From assembly GCA_024305745.1 (NCBI GenBank), contig JAHRBS010000007.1:2294001-2358000 (forward strand): a stretch of 64,000 nucleotides of DNA. The letters run 5' to 3'. Below, in pieces: positions 13,201-24,541 of the stretch. Numbering within the stretch: the stretch's first letter is position 1; each line of letters starts with the position of its first letter. This DNA comes from Polyporus tsugae (lineage: Eukaryota; Basidiomycota; Agaricomycetes; Polyporales; Polyporaceae). Below the pieces are notes generated by a model that saw nothing but the letters and a program-made list of their open reading frames with translations, made no database searches and had not been told where the DNA came from. The translations under genes and the position numbers were made by a program.

Positions 13201-13420
13201 ACTTGCCACCGTTCTTCGGGGTTCTGATAGTCTCTTCCATCCAGGTGTTGAAGTATTCGCTGGTTTACATCATCGTGGCTGCTTTCCTCGCTGCTCTGCT
13301 CGTCCTGCGTACGTCTCACTTTAACGCATCTATGCTTGATGTCCTATTGACGATCCTCCTACAGCCGCACTGTTCCGGGATCACATCACGTTCCACTGCA
13401 CTGTATGCCAGAATATCTAA
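7252..13420 (+). CDS. FKS1: 1,3-beta-D-glucan synthase catalytic subunit
   Basis: Integral plasma-membrane glucosyltransferase (GT48) that makes the main cell-wall beta-glucan from UDP-glucose; it works with Rho1. A hydrophilic N-terminal tail ([16 protein letters not shown]...) precedes the FKS1 domain ([15 protein letters not shown]...). Next come a first TM block, the long cytosolic catalytic region containing [20 protein letters not shown] and [15 protein letters not shown], and a second TM block. The C-terminus contains [14 protein letters not shown] and ends CTVCQNI at TAA 13418-13420. I place introns near 8009, 8751, 9801, 11539, 11775, 12678, 13061, 13189 and 13308, all with consensus ends. 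The join between exon 1 (ends near 7414) and the [10 protein letters not shown] segment is uncertain. Length is roughly 1,750-1,800 residues, normal for the family. Echinocandin hot-spot segments are described in the findings. Confidence 0.97.
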
Positions 13421-13971
13421 TCTAATGCCCACGCATGCATCCTCGTTTTCTGACCTTGCTGCGGTTGGTCTACGGTGACGCGCTCTCTTCTACGTTCTCG
13501 AGCATCATTCCCTTATAAATAGCTGACTTCGGCCCTTGCATTGGACTCTGTACTTTACATAGATCTATACAGCCATCTTATTTACATATACCACGCACCA
13601 AGCAGTGGGGTCTGTCCTGGAAATCCAAGGCTTCGGATGTAGGTATGATTCGTCGCAATACACACAAGCAATTTCGAACTAGATACCTCGTAACCAGCTA
13701 GCTTGATTGCCCTTTCGTCATGTGTTAAGCAGGGTCTTGGGTTTAATCGTCTCTTGCAGCACCACCCGAAGTTTTGCTTTCTAGCCGTGGCTGTTGAAAC
13801 TTGAGCGCTTGAGCGTTAGCTTGAATGGCTAACAGGCGCTCCGAGCAGACCGGAGACGCGCCGGCCTGATGCACTCACGAACCACTGTCCATTAATGTGT
13901 CGACCCGGGACTCAGACCTCATTCCGCTTCGCTCTCCTCACCTCATGCGCATCTAAAGTTACCTAGCCTCT
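13421..13971. other. Intergenic FKS1-GAA1
   Basis: About 550 bases between two plus-strand genes. A TATA-like TTATAAAT occurs at 13513-13520, some 450 bases before the GAA1 start, too far to be assigned with confidence. Nothing else seen. Confidence 0.45.
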
Positions 13972-16369
13972 ATGCCAACTATCATTCAAAAGGTTCAGGG
14001 GGCGATCACGGCCCTCAGGCAACGGCTAAGAGGTGGAGACGAGCCCAATGCTGCCAGGATTCGGCGAAGACAAGCACTCTCCAAGAGACTTTGGAAAGGA
14101 TTGCCGTTCATCAGGTTCGTAATGCTTCGCCCAAATACGTATGCCGCGGATGAGTTATTAACCTCCCAGGTGACTGGTCAGACTTGTACTGTTCCTTGTT
14201 GGATACCTATGGATCCTCGCGATACCCTCCTCGCAGTTCGGGCAACGAATATACATAGATGAGAACGGGCTACAACCCGCACAGGTGTGTCGATGATTGA
14301 AATATTGCCCTCGTTCTCTTCCTTGTTCTAAAAACCCAAAGGTCCACACATATTGGAACTGGAATGACGTCCATCGAGCAGACCGAATACTTGAAGACCT
14401 GGAGCGACTACGGGACCGGAATGCCACGAGCGACGAGTGCGGTTACTTGATTGTTATAAGGTTGAGAGGGTACGTTTCTCACTTTTGGGCTTAGGATTGC
14501 AGATTACTCTGTTGGAGTATTCGAGAAGCTTGGAATACCAGCGCGCACACAACGATATTCCTTTGACACCGTGGATGGGGTACGTCCGCTGCCTATAGTG
14601 AGGCCACCGCACGTCCTAATAGTTTCAACGAAGGCTATCAACGGAACCAATGCATACGCAGTACTAGAGTCGCCACGCGCTTCAGGGACAGAAGCCATAC
14701 TCCTCAGTGCGTCTTGGCTAAGTAGTACCGGAGAGGAGGACGGAGCTCTCAACCTGAGGGGGGTTGCTACTGTCCTCGGGCTTGCTGGATACTTGAAGAG
14801 TAAGTGGGTGCGCATGTCATCGGGGATACAGTCCTCACGTTGCGGCACAGAGTACTCCTTGTGGGCCAAGGATCTGGTCTTCGTCATTAGCGACGGCTAC
14901 CTGGACGGCATGCAAGCTTTCATTACAACCTACCACGGCCTACCACAAGCAAGTAGGTCTACACCACCGTAAAGCATGAAATGTGTGCTGACAAGCGAGT
15001 AGATCTGCACGCGGAACCGCTTAAGTTGTCCTCTGGGGTAGTGTGGACGGCACTGAACGTTGACTACCCTGGCCATTCTTTCTCCCACCTCGGTCTCTTC
15101 TTTGGTGAGGAAATTCCTCTTGCCCGAAGAGCACACGTTTGACTTTCTGCAGAGGGTCTGAACGGACGCCTCCCTAACCAGGACTTGATGAACTCGGTCG
15201 GAATGATCTCTCGACACACTGGAGGAGTGCCGGTGGTGGTGTACGACCATATCGACCCTAGGGAAACACCCAACGCTCCTGGCGTGGTACCATCTTGGGT
15301 CCCAGAGTGGCTCAGTAGCAACGGAGATGTCCAGGAATACGCCATGCGAGCCAAGACCGTCGCTCGTCACATGAACTACCAGGCCAGAGGTGCGGCTAGC
15401 GGCGTGCATGGACTGTTGCACCAGTAAGTCGCCCTAAAGCTTGTATGGAATTAGTCTTAACTGCTTGGCAGGTTCCGCATCGACGCCATAACCGTTTTTG
15501 CCGTACCAGCGACGGGGCCCCACGGGTTCTATGCTATGGGCAAGATCCTCGAGTCGTCCCTGAGGACGATGAACAACCTCCTGGAACGCCTCCACGCCTC
15601 GTTTTTCTTCTTCCTGCTCGTACAGCCTGAGATATTCATGAAGATTGGCATGTATCTGCCCAGTGTCATATTGGTTGGCACCGCGATGCTGTTTTCCGGA
15701 CTCGGTGAATGGGTCGATGCCGGCTGGTTGCTCACGTCTGGGCCTTCGCTGGACAACGAGAAATCCGAGAAGGCGCGGCCGCCATCAATAGAGCAGTGGA
15801 TACGCAGGGACAGACCCGTCCTGGACGCCGTGACAGTCATGATCGGCACACACGCCGTTGGCTACGTTTTATTCGAGGCTATAAGCAGGAGGGTGGTGAG
15901 TCGCGTTGGACAGTCCCATCATTCCTTCCGAGCTGACTGTTCGTAGGCTCACCCGTCCATCATCTTCCTGTTATTCGCGGCACTTCCTCTGCTAATCGCA
16001 CGCTTGCCTCAGCAAACCCGTTCGGGGAGTGCACCAGCGTCCGCCGTCCTAAAGGCACTGAACTTGTGCTTGACCTCAGCGGTTATCTCTATCACTGCCG
16101 TGCTTAACTTCTCACTTGCCGCCGCCCTCGCCGTGTTCTTGGGAATCCCGCTCACCTTCGCATCATCATCGCCATATCCCTCCGTCCGTCTAGCGAAATA
16201 TACGGCCTACTCTATCCTCGGCCTGGGCTGGCTGATGTTCTGCCCAGAGGAGACACGGAAAGCGCTGTGGAACTGGGAGGTGCTGAGGGTGTGGCTCGCA
16301 CCGTTCGTGTGTGTGGTGTACGTGCCGCTGGTGCTCCAGTCAGCGTTGGTCTGTTGGTTGCCGTCGTGA
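13972..16369 (+). CDS. GAA1: GPI transamidase subunit GAA1/GPAA1
   Basis: ER membrane subunit of the complex that attaches GPI anchors to proteins. The N-terminal cytosolic segment (MPTIIQKVQGAITALRQ) is followed by TM1; removing an intron from about 14116 to 14180 gives LVLFLVGYLWILAIPSSQFG. The lumenal region holds the family blocks TYWNWNDVHRADRILEDLE, GTNAYAVLESPRASGTEAI, WAKDLVFVISDGYLDGMQAF, NVDYPGHSFSHLGLFF and SVGMISRHTGGVPVVVYDH. Then FYAMGKILESSLRTMNNLLE leads into several C-terminal membrane helices. The stop is TGA at 16367-16369. The lumenal domain is M28-peptidase-like in this family. Exon ends near 14440-14500 and 14800-15150 are less certain. Overall order and length (about 600 residues) match fungal GAA1. 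Confidence 0.93.
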
Positions 16370-16521
16370 CAATTCTACGTATGTTATATTGTGATAACTA
16401 GTACAACGTCTACTATGATAGACAACTTGAGATAGCTAAGAAGGACAGCAATGTGACAATGCGTGTATCAAGAGGTAGAGCAACCAGGAAGTCGGAGTGG
16501 GACGAGCCCGGAGAGGGAGGC

Positions 16522-18213
16522 TTAGCCGATCTCCATCCCGTCGGGACCTTCACCAAATAGGTCGTCATCGTCTCCACCGAACTCGTCAGCATCGTTTCCG
16601 CCAACGGCGGCTCCCGGGGTGATGCCCTGTTTGCGGAGACGCGACTTCTCCTTCATCTCGTCCCGCTGCGCCATCTTCGTATCCAGATCCGCTTGCAGCT
16701 TCTTCAACGCGTCCTCGAAGCGGCGCTGCATTACGCACGGCCACATCAGCCCAACGGGCTCCCGCTAAACAAGCTAATTACGCACCTTGATGAGTGGGTT
16801 GGCCGAGCTCGCGATCTCGGTCTGCTTCTTGTTCACCGCGGCCTCCAGGTCCCTGATCTCCTCGTTCAGCAGCTTCCTCACCTGCACCGTCTCATCGTCC
16901 TCGTCATCGTCCTCGTCGCTCTCGTCGTCCTCTTCATCCTCCTCGTCTTCATCCTCGTCCTCATCCGCGCCCTCCTCATCCCCGAGGGCGAGGTCGAGCT
17001 CCGCAGCGAGCTCCTCGTCGATGTCGCCCTCGCCCACTTCGTCCTCGTCCCGCGCGGCAGGCGCCTCCTCGTCCTCGTCCGCATCAGCCAGTGCGGCGGG
17101 CGTGGCGGCGTCGAAGCCGAAGCCGGGGGTGGACGCGTCCAGGGGCCCATCTGGGTCGGCGTCGATGAACTCGGAGTCGGAGAGGTCTGGGTTGACGTTC
17201 TCGAGCACGTCGTACTTGACGCTCTCGGCGAGGGCGTCAGCTTCGAGGAGGCGCTCGACTTCTTGCTCGACGGTCTCGATAGTCTAATCAGAGGTCGCGT
17301 GAATATGCGCACCTGGACAAGAGGAAGAGGGAGAGGGCGGAGGGAAGGTCAGTGAAGAGGGAAGACACGCACTCGACGGTTGACACGCTTGCGGAAGCGA
17401 CGTTTGCGGGCGTGCTTGAGGGGTGGGGTGATGCCGTGTGGCCAGATGAACTCGTCGATATTGAAGCTGCCGCGGCCTGCAATGGAGCTCTCGTCCGGGA
17501 TCTTGTCCTCGACAACAAGCATCTGGCGTCATGACCAAGGACTCAACATGAAAGGTAAGAGGGGCAGGAGGAGGGGGACGCACCTGACAGATGTCGGCCA
17601 CCTTGAACATCTGCTTGTTGTCCAAGGTCTTCTGCGACTCGACGAGACATGGCAGGTCCACCAACTTTGACTGGTAGGTGTTGTTACCCATGTGAAAGAT
17701 AGCTCGCCTCGAGTCTGCGCAGATGACGTTTAGCGACTTAGGAGCAACGAACAGGCATTGGAACTCACCCTTGAACTTAAACCAGACGTCGTCCGAAACG
17801 TCCCTGGCCTGGACCATCTTCCTCAGCTTCTCACAGTCCTCCCCTGGAGGCAGTCGCAGGATGAACTGCTCCTCAAATACCAAGTCCTCGTCGTCCGAAT
17901 CGAGCTCGCGGTCGTACGGGCCGAGGAAGGACATGCCTGGTGCTTGGGCGGCGGCCTTCTCGCTCAGCTTGAGCTTCAGTTTAGGCTGCACCTTTGGACC
18001 TCTGGCAGCGCTGCGAGTCGTCCGCCCTTCTGAGGGATCTATGTACGGAGGGGTGCTCTGTCGGCGGAGGTTTGCAGCAGCTCGGGATGCGCGAGGAGGG
18101 AGACTTCTTTGTGGTGCGTGGCTTGTGGCGGCCCTATGGGAGGGTTGGAAGGCGTCATTGTCATTTTCGTCAATGTCGTCGACAACGATGACGTCCTCGT
18201 CGATGTCGGCCAT
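16522..18213 (-). CDS. TAF7: TFIID subunit TAF7
   Basis: General transcription factor subunit; TAF7 contacts TAF1 and checks promoter-bound TFIID. From the ATG at 18213 the protein begins MADIDEDVIVVDDIDEND, an acidic start. The conserved TAFII55 N domain follows: FEEQFILRLPPGEDCEKL, DVWFKFK, RRAIFHMGNNTYQSKLVDLP, DNKQMFKVADICQMLVVED and FIWPHGITPPLKHARKRRFR. A very acidic Asp/Glu run comes next, then a predicted coiled coil (VRKLLNEEIRDLEAAV... and ALKKLQADLDTKMAQRDE) and a glycine/acid tail ending GPDGMEIG. Introns interrupt it near 16752-16785, 17284-17370, 17522-17583 and 17716-17768. It shares a 203-base gap with the divergent SAM37-like gene. Longer open frame upstream to 18360 is probably 5' untranslated. 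Confidence 0.95.
16893..16976 (-). repeat. Acidic-codon tract in TAF7
   Basis: A GAN/GAR-rich (TCN/TCY on the plus strand) low-complexity run encoding nearly continuous Asp and Glu with a few Ser. It is a slippage-prone simple repeat that will vary in length between strains. It lies between the TAFII55 domain and the coiled coil. Confidence 0.8.
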
Positions 18214-18416
18214 TGTGCTGGAAGCGGAGGGCAATGTCGGTGCAGTGAGGAGGCCGGAGGAGCTACACATTGACAGACGCCCATCCCTGCCGCGTGAGCG
18301 CCTGATGCTGTGACAGGGACGAGTGACATACGTATCCTTGTGACGGGGCGCGTCGATCACCGTCTCGCCGAATTCCGGGTGTCGCCCTCCATAGCACAGA
18401 CGGCGACAAGCTTAAG
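18214..18416. promoter_or_regulatory. Short bidirectional promoter TAF7 / SAM37
   Basis: Only 203 bases separate the two divergent start codons, so both promoters must lie here or overlap the 5' leaders. No clear TATA box is visible. Confidence 0.55.
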
Positions 18417-19855
18417 ATGAGCGAGTCGAAGCTTTCTCCTCTCCTCGGTCCTCGAAATATCACGTTGCACATCTGGCCTAGACACGGCGACTCTCTCGCT
18501 TTCGACGTCTCTTCTGTCGCTGCCCTGCTTGGCCTCCAGCTTGCCATCCCCGGCCAGTTCTCCATCTCTTACTGTGCCAATCCGGACTTGTCTCCCACCG
18601 GTAGATTTGTCACTGCGTGCATTTCCCTCACTTGTGTCGTCGATGCTCATTATCATGTCGTGCTTTAGGCCAATTACCTTTCCTGACCCACGGCTTGCAT
18701 CACGTCTCTGGTCTCTCCCCAATTGCCGCCTACATCCGGAAACTCCATAATGCACGCAACCTGGATGCACCCCTCGACACCGTGCAAATGGCACAGCTCA
18801 CCGCACGAATCGCACACCTCGAGTCGAGCTATGGAGATCTAGTCGTAAGTTGCCGTTCATTTCGGAACCCTTCCGAACGTGACAGCTCATAGATCCTCAG
18901 AACCATATGCTCTACTCGCTGCAAGAAAACTGGTCAGGTGTAACTGGACCCGCCCTAGTTTCGATGCTTCCCGTACCCCAGCGTTACTACGTTCCCTCCC
19001 GTATACGCACATCTTACAAGGCCCGACTGGAGGCTGCGGAACTCTGGCACGTACCGGAAGTCGAGGACGAGCCGGAAGAACCCAGGCGGGTGCTTGGACG
19101 GAGGAAGAAGCATCATCCTCCAAATGAACCCCATAAATTTAAATCGGCATTTGAGCGAGAGAAGGTCAGTCCACCACGCACATCTACACTGGTCCCAGAA
19201 GTCACCTTCTATCCTTCTGGTAGGTGGTAGAGAAGGTACGGGCCCTGTTCGACGTCTACGAGAGGCTTCTAGGAAATAATCGGTTCTTCTTGGGAAACGA
19301 CCTGTGAGTTCATGTGTTCGCTCGCTATACCTCGTTTACTTAGTGTTTCCACTCAGCCCAACAACCCTTGACGTCGTCTTCGCCGCGCACACCCATCTCC
19401 TGCTCAAACTCACCTTCCCAGACCCCCTCGTCTCGTCCGTCATCACGGAATCCTATCCCCGCTTCGTCGCACATCACGACGCCGTCCTTCGCGTCGCGTT
19501 CCCCGACCCCTCACACGCACCTCCGGTCATCCAGACGACCTGGTCCTCTTCACTCCGGTACCTCATCCCGTGGCCACGCGTCCCTGCCCGGCACAGATCT
19601 CCGTCCGCCGTACTTGCGGAGTCGCCAGAGGTGCAACAGGAGGAATGGCGGTACCGACTCTGGCGCTGGGGCTTCATTGGCACTTCGGTGGTGGTCGCGG
19701 CGGCGTACTTGTACTTCGCGACTCGGAATCTCACGATCGTCGTTAATGACAGGAATACCACGCCTCGGCTGCCTGGTCCTCCCTCGCCACCTGAGGCGAT
19801 GCCCGAAGCGGAGGAGGAAGACGGCGGGGAGGAAGAGGAGGAAAAGGAAGAGTGA
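18417..19855 (+). CDS. SAM37: Metaxin / SAM37 (Tom37)-like mitochondrial outer-membrane protein
   Basis: Subunit of the sorting and assembly machinery that inserts beta-barrel proteins into the mitochondrial outer membrane. Starting at ATG 18417, the protein has the metaxin N-terminal thioredoxin/GST-like region: TLHIWPRHGDSL, then, across an intron (about 18602-18668), GQLPFLTHGLHHVSGLSPIA. A second GST-C-like block follows (YERLLGNNRFFLGNDL... TTLDVVFAAHTHLLLKLTFP). Near the C-terminus, RLWRWGFIGTSVVVAAAYLY is a single membrane helix, followed by a Pro/Glu-rich cytosolic tail ending in a run of Glu/Lys. The tail-anchor position and domain order match fungal Tom37/Sam37. The Glu-rich tail is likely variable. 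Confidence 0.85.
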
Positions 19856-20149
19856 TGCGTAGGCTTTCGCGTCACGACGTGTCCCGGTAGCTTACTTCCC
19901 TGCTCAATGCAAGTTATTGCGCCGGGTTCCCTGCTCTCAGACATTATGTTTACGTCGATGGCCACGCGGTCGCGCCTGAGCGTGATCTTGGCATAAGGAC
20001 ACGTGAGGAGTGACGTATGCGGATGCGCGTCCATATCGCGCGATCGAATCTACAGACGGGGAGCGTCACTCCCAGGTTGGCTACAATCTCAACACCATCT
20101 CTCATCTCCTCCACAACTGCATAGTTCGTCAACAGTACTCTTCACAAGC

Positions 20150-21507
20150 ATGGCACCTGTACGGCTCCGCCACCCTAAAGGCGTAACCACAATCCAGGTC
20201 GACTTCACGAATGCGACTGTGCAAGACTTGCAGCAGGAGATCTTTGCAGCGACGGAGATCCCGCCCTCCCAACAGGAGCGTATGTCGCCCATTCTCCCCT
20301 TCATTTTCATGGTTCCTCACGCGCACGCTAGTCAAAGCAGGGTACCCACCACACCCGCTCACCCTCGTGCCTGAGCTGCCCATAGACAGCCTCGGGCTGC
20401 AGCAAGGGGAGCAGCTCGTCGTGACACAGCGCCAGGCGTCGGGCCACCAAGCGTTCCAGTCCGCGAGGGGCGCGCCATCGACTGCATTTCCCGCGCCGAG
20501 CCCCGCCGCGGCCATGACGGGCTTCACTGCATCCCAAACGCGCGATTCCCCGAGGCCGATTGTCCCTACCGCAACGAAACCTGGAAACGGGAACGGAGGG
20601 GGTCCAGATTATGTGCTGACGAGCAATGGGTATTTGATGCACCGGGTGAGTGCTTGACTTTAGTGCGTGGAAGGGTGCGATGGAGGATGTCGAAGGCGGG
20701 CTGACGGTATTGTGGTAGATCGTACCGGACGACAACTCGTGCCTCTTCTCGTCGATCGCGCTCATATTCGAGCAAGACATGAGCAAGGCGCAGTCGATAC
20801 GGAGTAGTGAGTCTACCCCATACTTCGCACGACTGGTGAGCTGAACGACAATACTCGCGCGCAGTCGTCGCGGACGCGATCCGCAAAGACCCCGTCAAGT
20901 GGGACGAGGTCATTCTCGGGTGCGCGCGCTCCCCTCTCCACGCACGCCATCCCCTCATTACATGAGTTACGCACCAGCCGTCCGCGAGAAGAATATATCA
21001 AAACAATTCTCAAGCCTGTTTCCTGGGGCGGCGCCATCGAGCTCGCCATCCTCGCGCAGCATTACGCCACCGAGATCGCGTCCGTCGACGTCGAGACGGG
21101 CCGCATCGACCGCTTTACCCCGCCCCCGGAAACGGACAGCGGGAACCGGGCGATCGTAATTTATTCGGGCATCCACTACGACGCGACGAGCATCGCGCCG
21201 ATGCTAGACGCACCAGACGACTTCCACCAGACGATCGTGAGCGGTGGAGGCGGGAGCAAGGAAGAGGAGAAGGACGAGATGCTGATGGCGGCGAGGAAGC
21301 TCGCGGACGCGCTGAGGGCAAAGAGGGCATATACGAACACGGCGACGTTCGAGTTGAAGTGCGAGGTGCGGAAGGTGTCTTCATTCTTGTGGATCAGTCG
21401 ACTGAGACCTTCGTGGTTTGTAGATTTGTGGGAAGGGCTTGAAAGGAGAGAAGGAGGCGCGTGCGCACGCGTCCGAGACAGGTCACGTCGAGTTTGGGGA
21501 GTATTGA
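20150..21507 (+). CDS. OTU1: OTU-family deubiquitinase OTU1/YOD1
   Basis: Cysteine deubiquitinase that works with Cdc48/p97 in ER-associated degradation. The N-terminus is a UBX-like ubiquitin fold (RLRHPKGVTTIQVDFTNAT ... LGLQQGEQLVV). A Ser/Pro linker follows, then the OTU catalytic core: IVPDDNSCLFSSIAL with the catalytic Asp and Cys, EEYIKTILKPVSWGGAIELA, and YSGIHYDATS with the catalytic His. The final intron (about 21367-21424) joins FELKCE to ICGKGLKGEKEARAHASETG, a C2H2 zinc finger typical of OTU1, ending VEFGEY and TGA at 21505-21507. All catalytic and zinc-binding residues are present, and the architecture UBX-OTU-ZnF is complete at about 310 residues. Confidence 0.95.
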
Positions 21508-21900
21508 CCGTTGGGACGGGATGGGACGCTCTTTGGATGCTTGTTTATCGATTCTTGGCGTCGCTCGGGAAGTCGTGGAAGGGGGTGCAGGATGTGGAAT
21601 CGCTGTCGTTTGGCATACCGTTGTACCACCTTGTACGGTCGCCCGCCCGCTCGTAGCACTGTGTATGTCTGCTTGGCTGGATGGATTAACAATATAACGA
21701 GAGTGTATGGGCAACCACGAGAAGGTCAAGACAGGATCCCTCACTGGCAGGACGTGAATCTTTCAATACCGAGCGGATGGCCGGTCCGTCGCTTATTTAA
21801 CGCGCCTGTGGCGGCACCGATCGCGTATTGGACGCGTCTTTGCTTGAAATTGCTGGCAACACCGTCCGTGCACTGTCCACACCCGTTCTCTGCACTGTGC
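21508..21900. other. Intergenic OTU1-APE1 with MCB element
   Basis: 393 bases, open in the APE1 frame for much of its length but probably leader. It holds an ACGCGT element at 21832-21837 and a TATTTAA motif at 21794-21800, both close to the APE1 start. Confidence 0.45.
21832..21837. promoter_or_regulatory. MCB element (ACGCGT) before APE1
   Basis: Exact MluI cell-cycle box 64 bases before the first APE1 ATG. In yeasts this site is bound by MBF at G1/S. Function here is inferred from position and from the same motif before the other repair genes. Confidence 0.4.
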
Positions 21901-24541
21901 ATGAACGCGTCTCTCCTCCGGTCCTCCCTCCCACGCACTTGCTTCGCTCCATCTAGGTCTCGTCTGCCTTTGTCATCAGCAACCTTCACGCCAACTTATC
22001 TCCCGTCGAGAACTCGTCCTTGCCGTTCAACTCTCCCAGTAACACCCTCTTCGTTGACAAGACCCCTTCGTGTCCTCAACTTCCACACGTCCACATTCGC
22101 ATCCGCACACGCGACTCCTGAACCCAGACACATCATGCCACCGAAACGTGCCACAACGTCCAAACGCAAGGCCAAAACACCCTCCGAGGACGAGGACGAG
22201 GACGAGCCCCTCTCCGGATCGGATGCCGACTCCTCACAGAAGGAGCCCGTCGTGAAGAAGCGCAAGACGACGGCGTCGAAAGCGAAGGCGACGGTTGGAA
22301 AGGGGAAGGGTGCCGCGGCCAAAGGGGCGAGCGCGCAGTCCCAGAACGGCGCTCACGCTGGGGCGAACGACGGACCCGCGCAGCCGACGAACAAGGTGCT
22401 GCCGGCCCAGATCACATTCCCCGAGAAGGGCGAGGACGCGGTGCGCGTCGCGGCGTGGAACATCTGCGGGCTCGCGGCTGCGCAGAAGAAGGTCGGTGGC
22501 TGTCTGTCTGAATCATCTTGCGTGCTATCTGAATGCTCGTCCTCTCATCACCTCATCAGCATATGCTGCGCGAGTTGTCCGCGGGTCGTGAGACTTGCGC
22601 TGCCCAGCATAACTATGTACATCTTAAGTTTGTGTTGGCTCTTGGTCCGGGGTCAGGAGGACCAAGGGCGGTGACGTCCTCGGCGATTGCGTCGGGATAG
22701 GCAGATTGGACGGTGAATCGAGATTGGGGATCTACGGCACTGGACTTGGACGAGGATGGATGCGGCCAATTCTTATCGTGCCTGTTACTTAATGGACATT
22801 TCAAAGTGGATACTGACACGGTTGTTTGGCGATCGCCAGGGGTTCAAATATTACGTCGAGGCGGAAGACGCGGATATCCTCATACTTACCGAAACGAAGG
22901 TGCGTTTGGGCTGGTTGTGGTTGCTTCCTCTGCGGGCCCCTAGTACCAGTCTCGTTCGTTGCTAGGGCTAACGTTTCTGGATGTCCGTCTTCCGCACGCA
23001 GGTCAACAACCCCCCTGCAGACCCAGAACTCACCAATCGGTATCCGCACCGGTACTGGGCCATTTCGGACAAGAAGACCTATGGTGGGTGTTTGTGCCCT
23101 GTCCCTCACTTCCGCCGAGCTAAAGTGGTCCCGTATGTTTGGCATATTTACGCCCATTCGCGCTCACATTGATACAGCTGGCACGGCTGTTCTGTCGAAG
23201 GTTAAGCCCCTCTCGGTCACGTATGATCTCCCGGGCCACCCAGACAAGTCTGCCGTTAAAGGCCGGATCGTAACGCTCGAGTTTGAGAGCTGCTACGTGA
23301 TCGGGACATATGTCACAAACGCCGGGACAGGCCTGAAGGTGTGTGCGATCCGTCCTCCCCCTGGCCGTGAGCGCGTGGACTCTGGGTGGTGGAACAATTT
23401 GGTGCTCTGCGGGTGTGCTGCTACGGTCTGAAGCACGCTGTACTTCACATGATGTTGCTGGATCGCATACACTATGCAGTACTGATGCTTTGCCGGGCAC
23501 ATGGCACCCAGAAGCCACGCCCGCAGCAGTACTGTGGCATGTCGTCGTTCACACACGGCCCTTCTTACACACACCTTCCGCAGACGCTTGACGCGAAAAA
23601 GGAGTGGAATGAACACTTTGAGGTCTACATTCGGGACCTCGACAAGAAGAAACCCGTGATATGGGCAGGGGACCTCAACGTCGCCCCAACGGCTCTTGGT
23701 GAGTGCTTCCTCCATCGATATCATCCCCCCTCCGTCCGATTCGCACACGGGCGTTGCTGGACAGTGCAGGCGTCCTTTGCCCGTGTATTGCTGTACGGCA
23801 GTGGGGGTTCTCGAGACCACTCCGCAGCACCTAGCCTGTGCCCATTCCAGCTTTCAAGCCTATCATCTTGGTCCTCGTGCTATCACAAGCTCAGTACTTC
23901 CGCTTTCCGTTTCTCGCGTTCTCCACCCGCCCCTCTCAGTGAATTGGAATTTACTGACTGAGAACCGAACTCGCGCGCTGCACGGTCATGGCTGCGCGCC
24001 TGCCGCACACTCACCAGACCTCGCGAACCCGAAGACGAACTGGAACAAGACCCCAGGGTACACGGAGGCCGAGACGAGCTCCTTTGCGCGGATTCTGAAC
24101 GCCGAAGGCGAGCACGCCGACGCGGGCAAGTTCGTCGACGTCTGGCGGCAGAGGCATCCAAACCTCCGCCACTATACGTATTTCTCCTACCGGTTCAACT
24201 GCAGGGAGAAGGGCCTCGGTTGGCGGCTAGATATGTGTGAGCACCATTCATTTACATTCACTTAGGGCCGCTCCCATGATCCCTGCGGATCACTGCCATA
24301 CCGCCATCGCAGTGCCGCACGCAACCACCTGCCACCGCGGGCAAAATCGCAGCATGCGCCGATGGAGTTGGCGTGTTACAGTGTGTTACGGGCATCGCTA
24401 ATGTGGAGTCTATCTTTCTGTCCCGCAGTTGTCGTCAGCGAACGGCTAGAGGAACGTGTGAGGATGTGCGACATCCGAAGCGAGATATACGGCGCGTCGG
24501 ACCACTGTCCTATCGTCTTGGAACTCGCCGGGGCCGTCTAG
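21901..24541 (+). CDS. APE1: AP endonuclease, ExoIII/APE1 family
   Basis: Class II AP endonuclease of base-excision repair. From ATG 21901 the N-terminus is Arg/Ser-rich without acids (MNASLLRSSLPRTCFAPSRS), like a mitochondrial presequence. An internal Met at 22135 starts a Lys-rich nuclear-type segment (MPPKRATTSKRKAK). The catalytic domain holds VAAWNICGLAAAQKK, GFKYYVEAEDADILILTETK (metal Glu), TAVLSKVKPL, NAGTGLKTLDAKKEWNEHFE, PVIWAGDLNVAPTAL (Asp/Asn), TYFSYRFNCREKGLGWRLD and GASDHCPIVLEL with the terminal Asp-His. The stop is TAG at 24539-24541. All active-site motifs are intact. Four introns are unusually long for this window (22492-22839, about 23339-23583, about 23699-24017, about 24238-24428). 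It resembles the shorter APE1 group rather than Apn2, since no C-terminal GRF zinc finger is seen. Confidence 0.93.

Noticed and set aside
13513..13520. TTATAAAT as TATA box for GAA1
   Set aside because: More than 450 bases from the start codon with no supporting evidence.
22492..23583. C/D-box snoRNA in APE1 introns (ATGATGT near 23448 with a later CTGA)
   Set aside because: The boxes are only about 30 bases apart and no terminal stem is visible.
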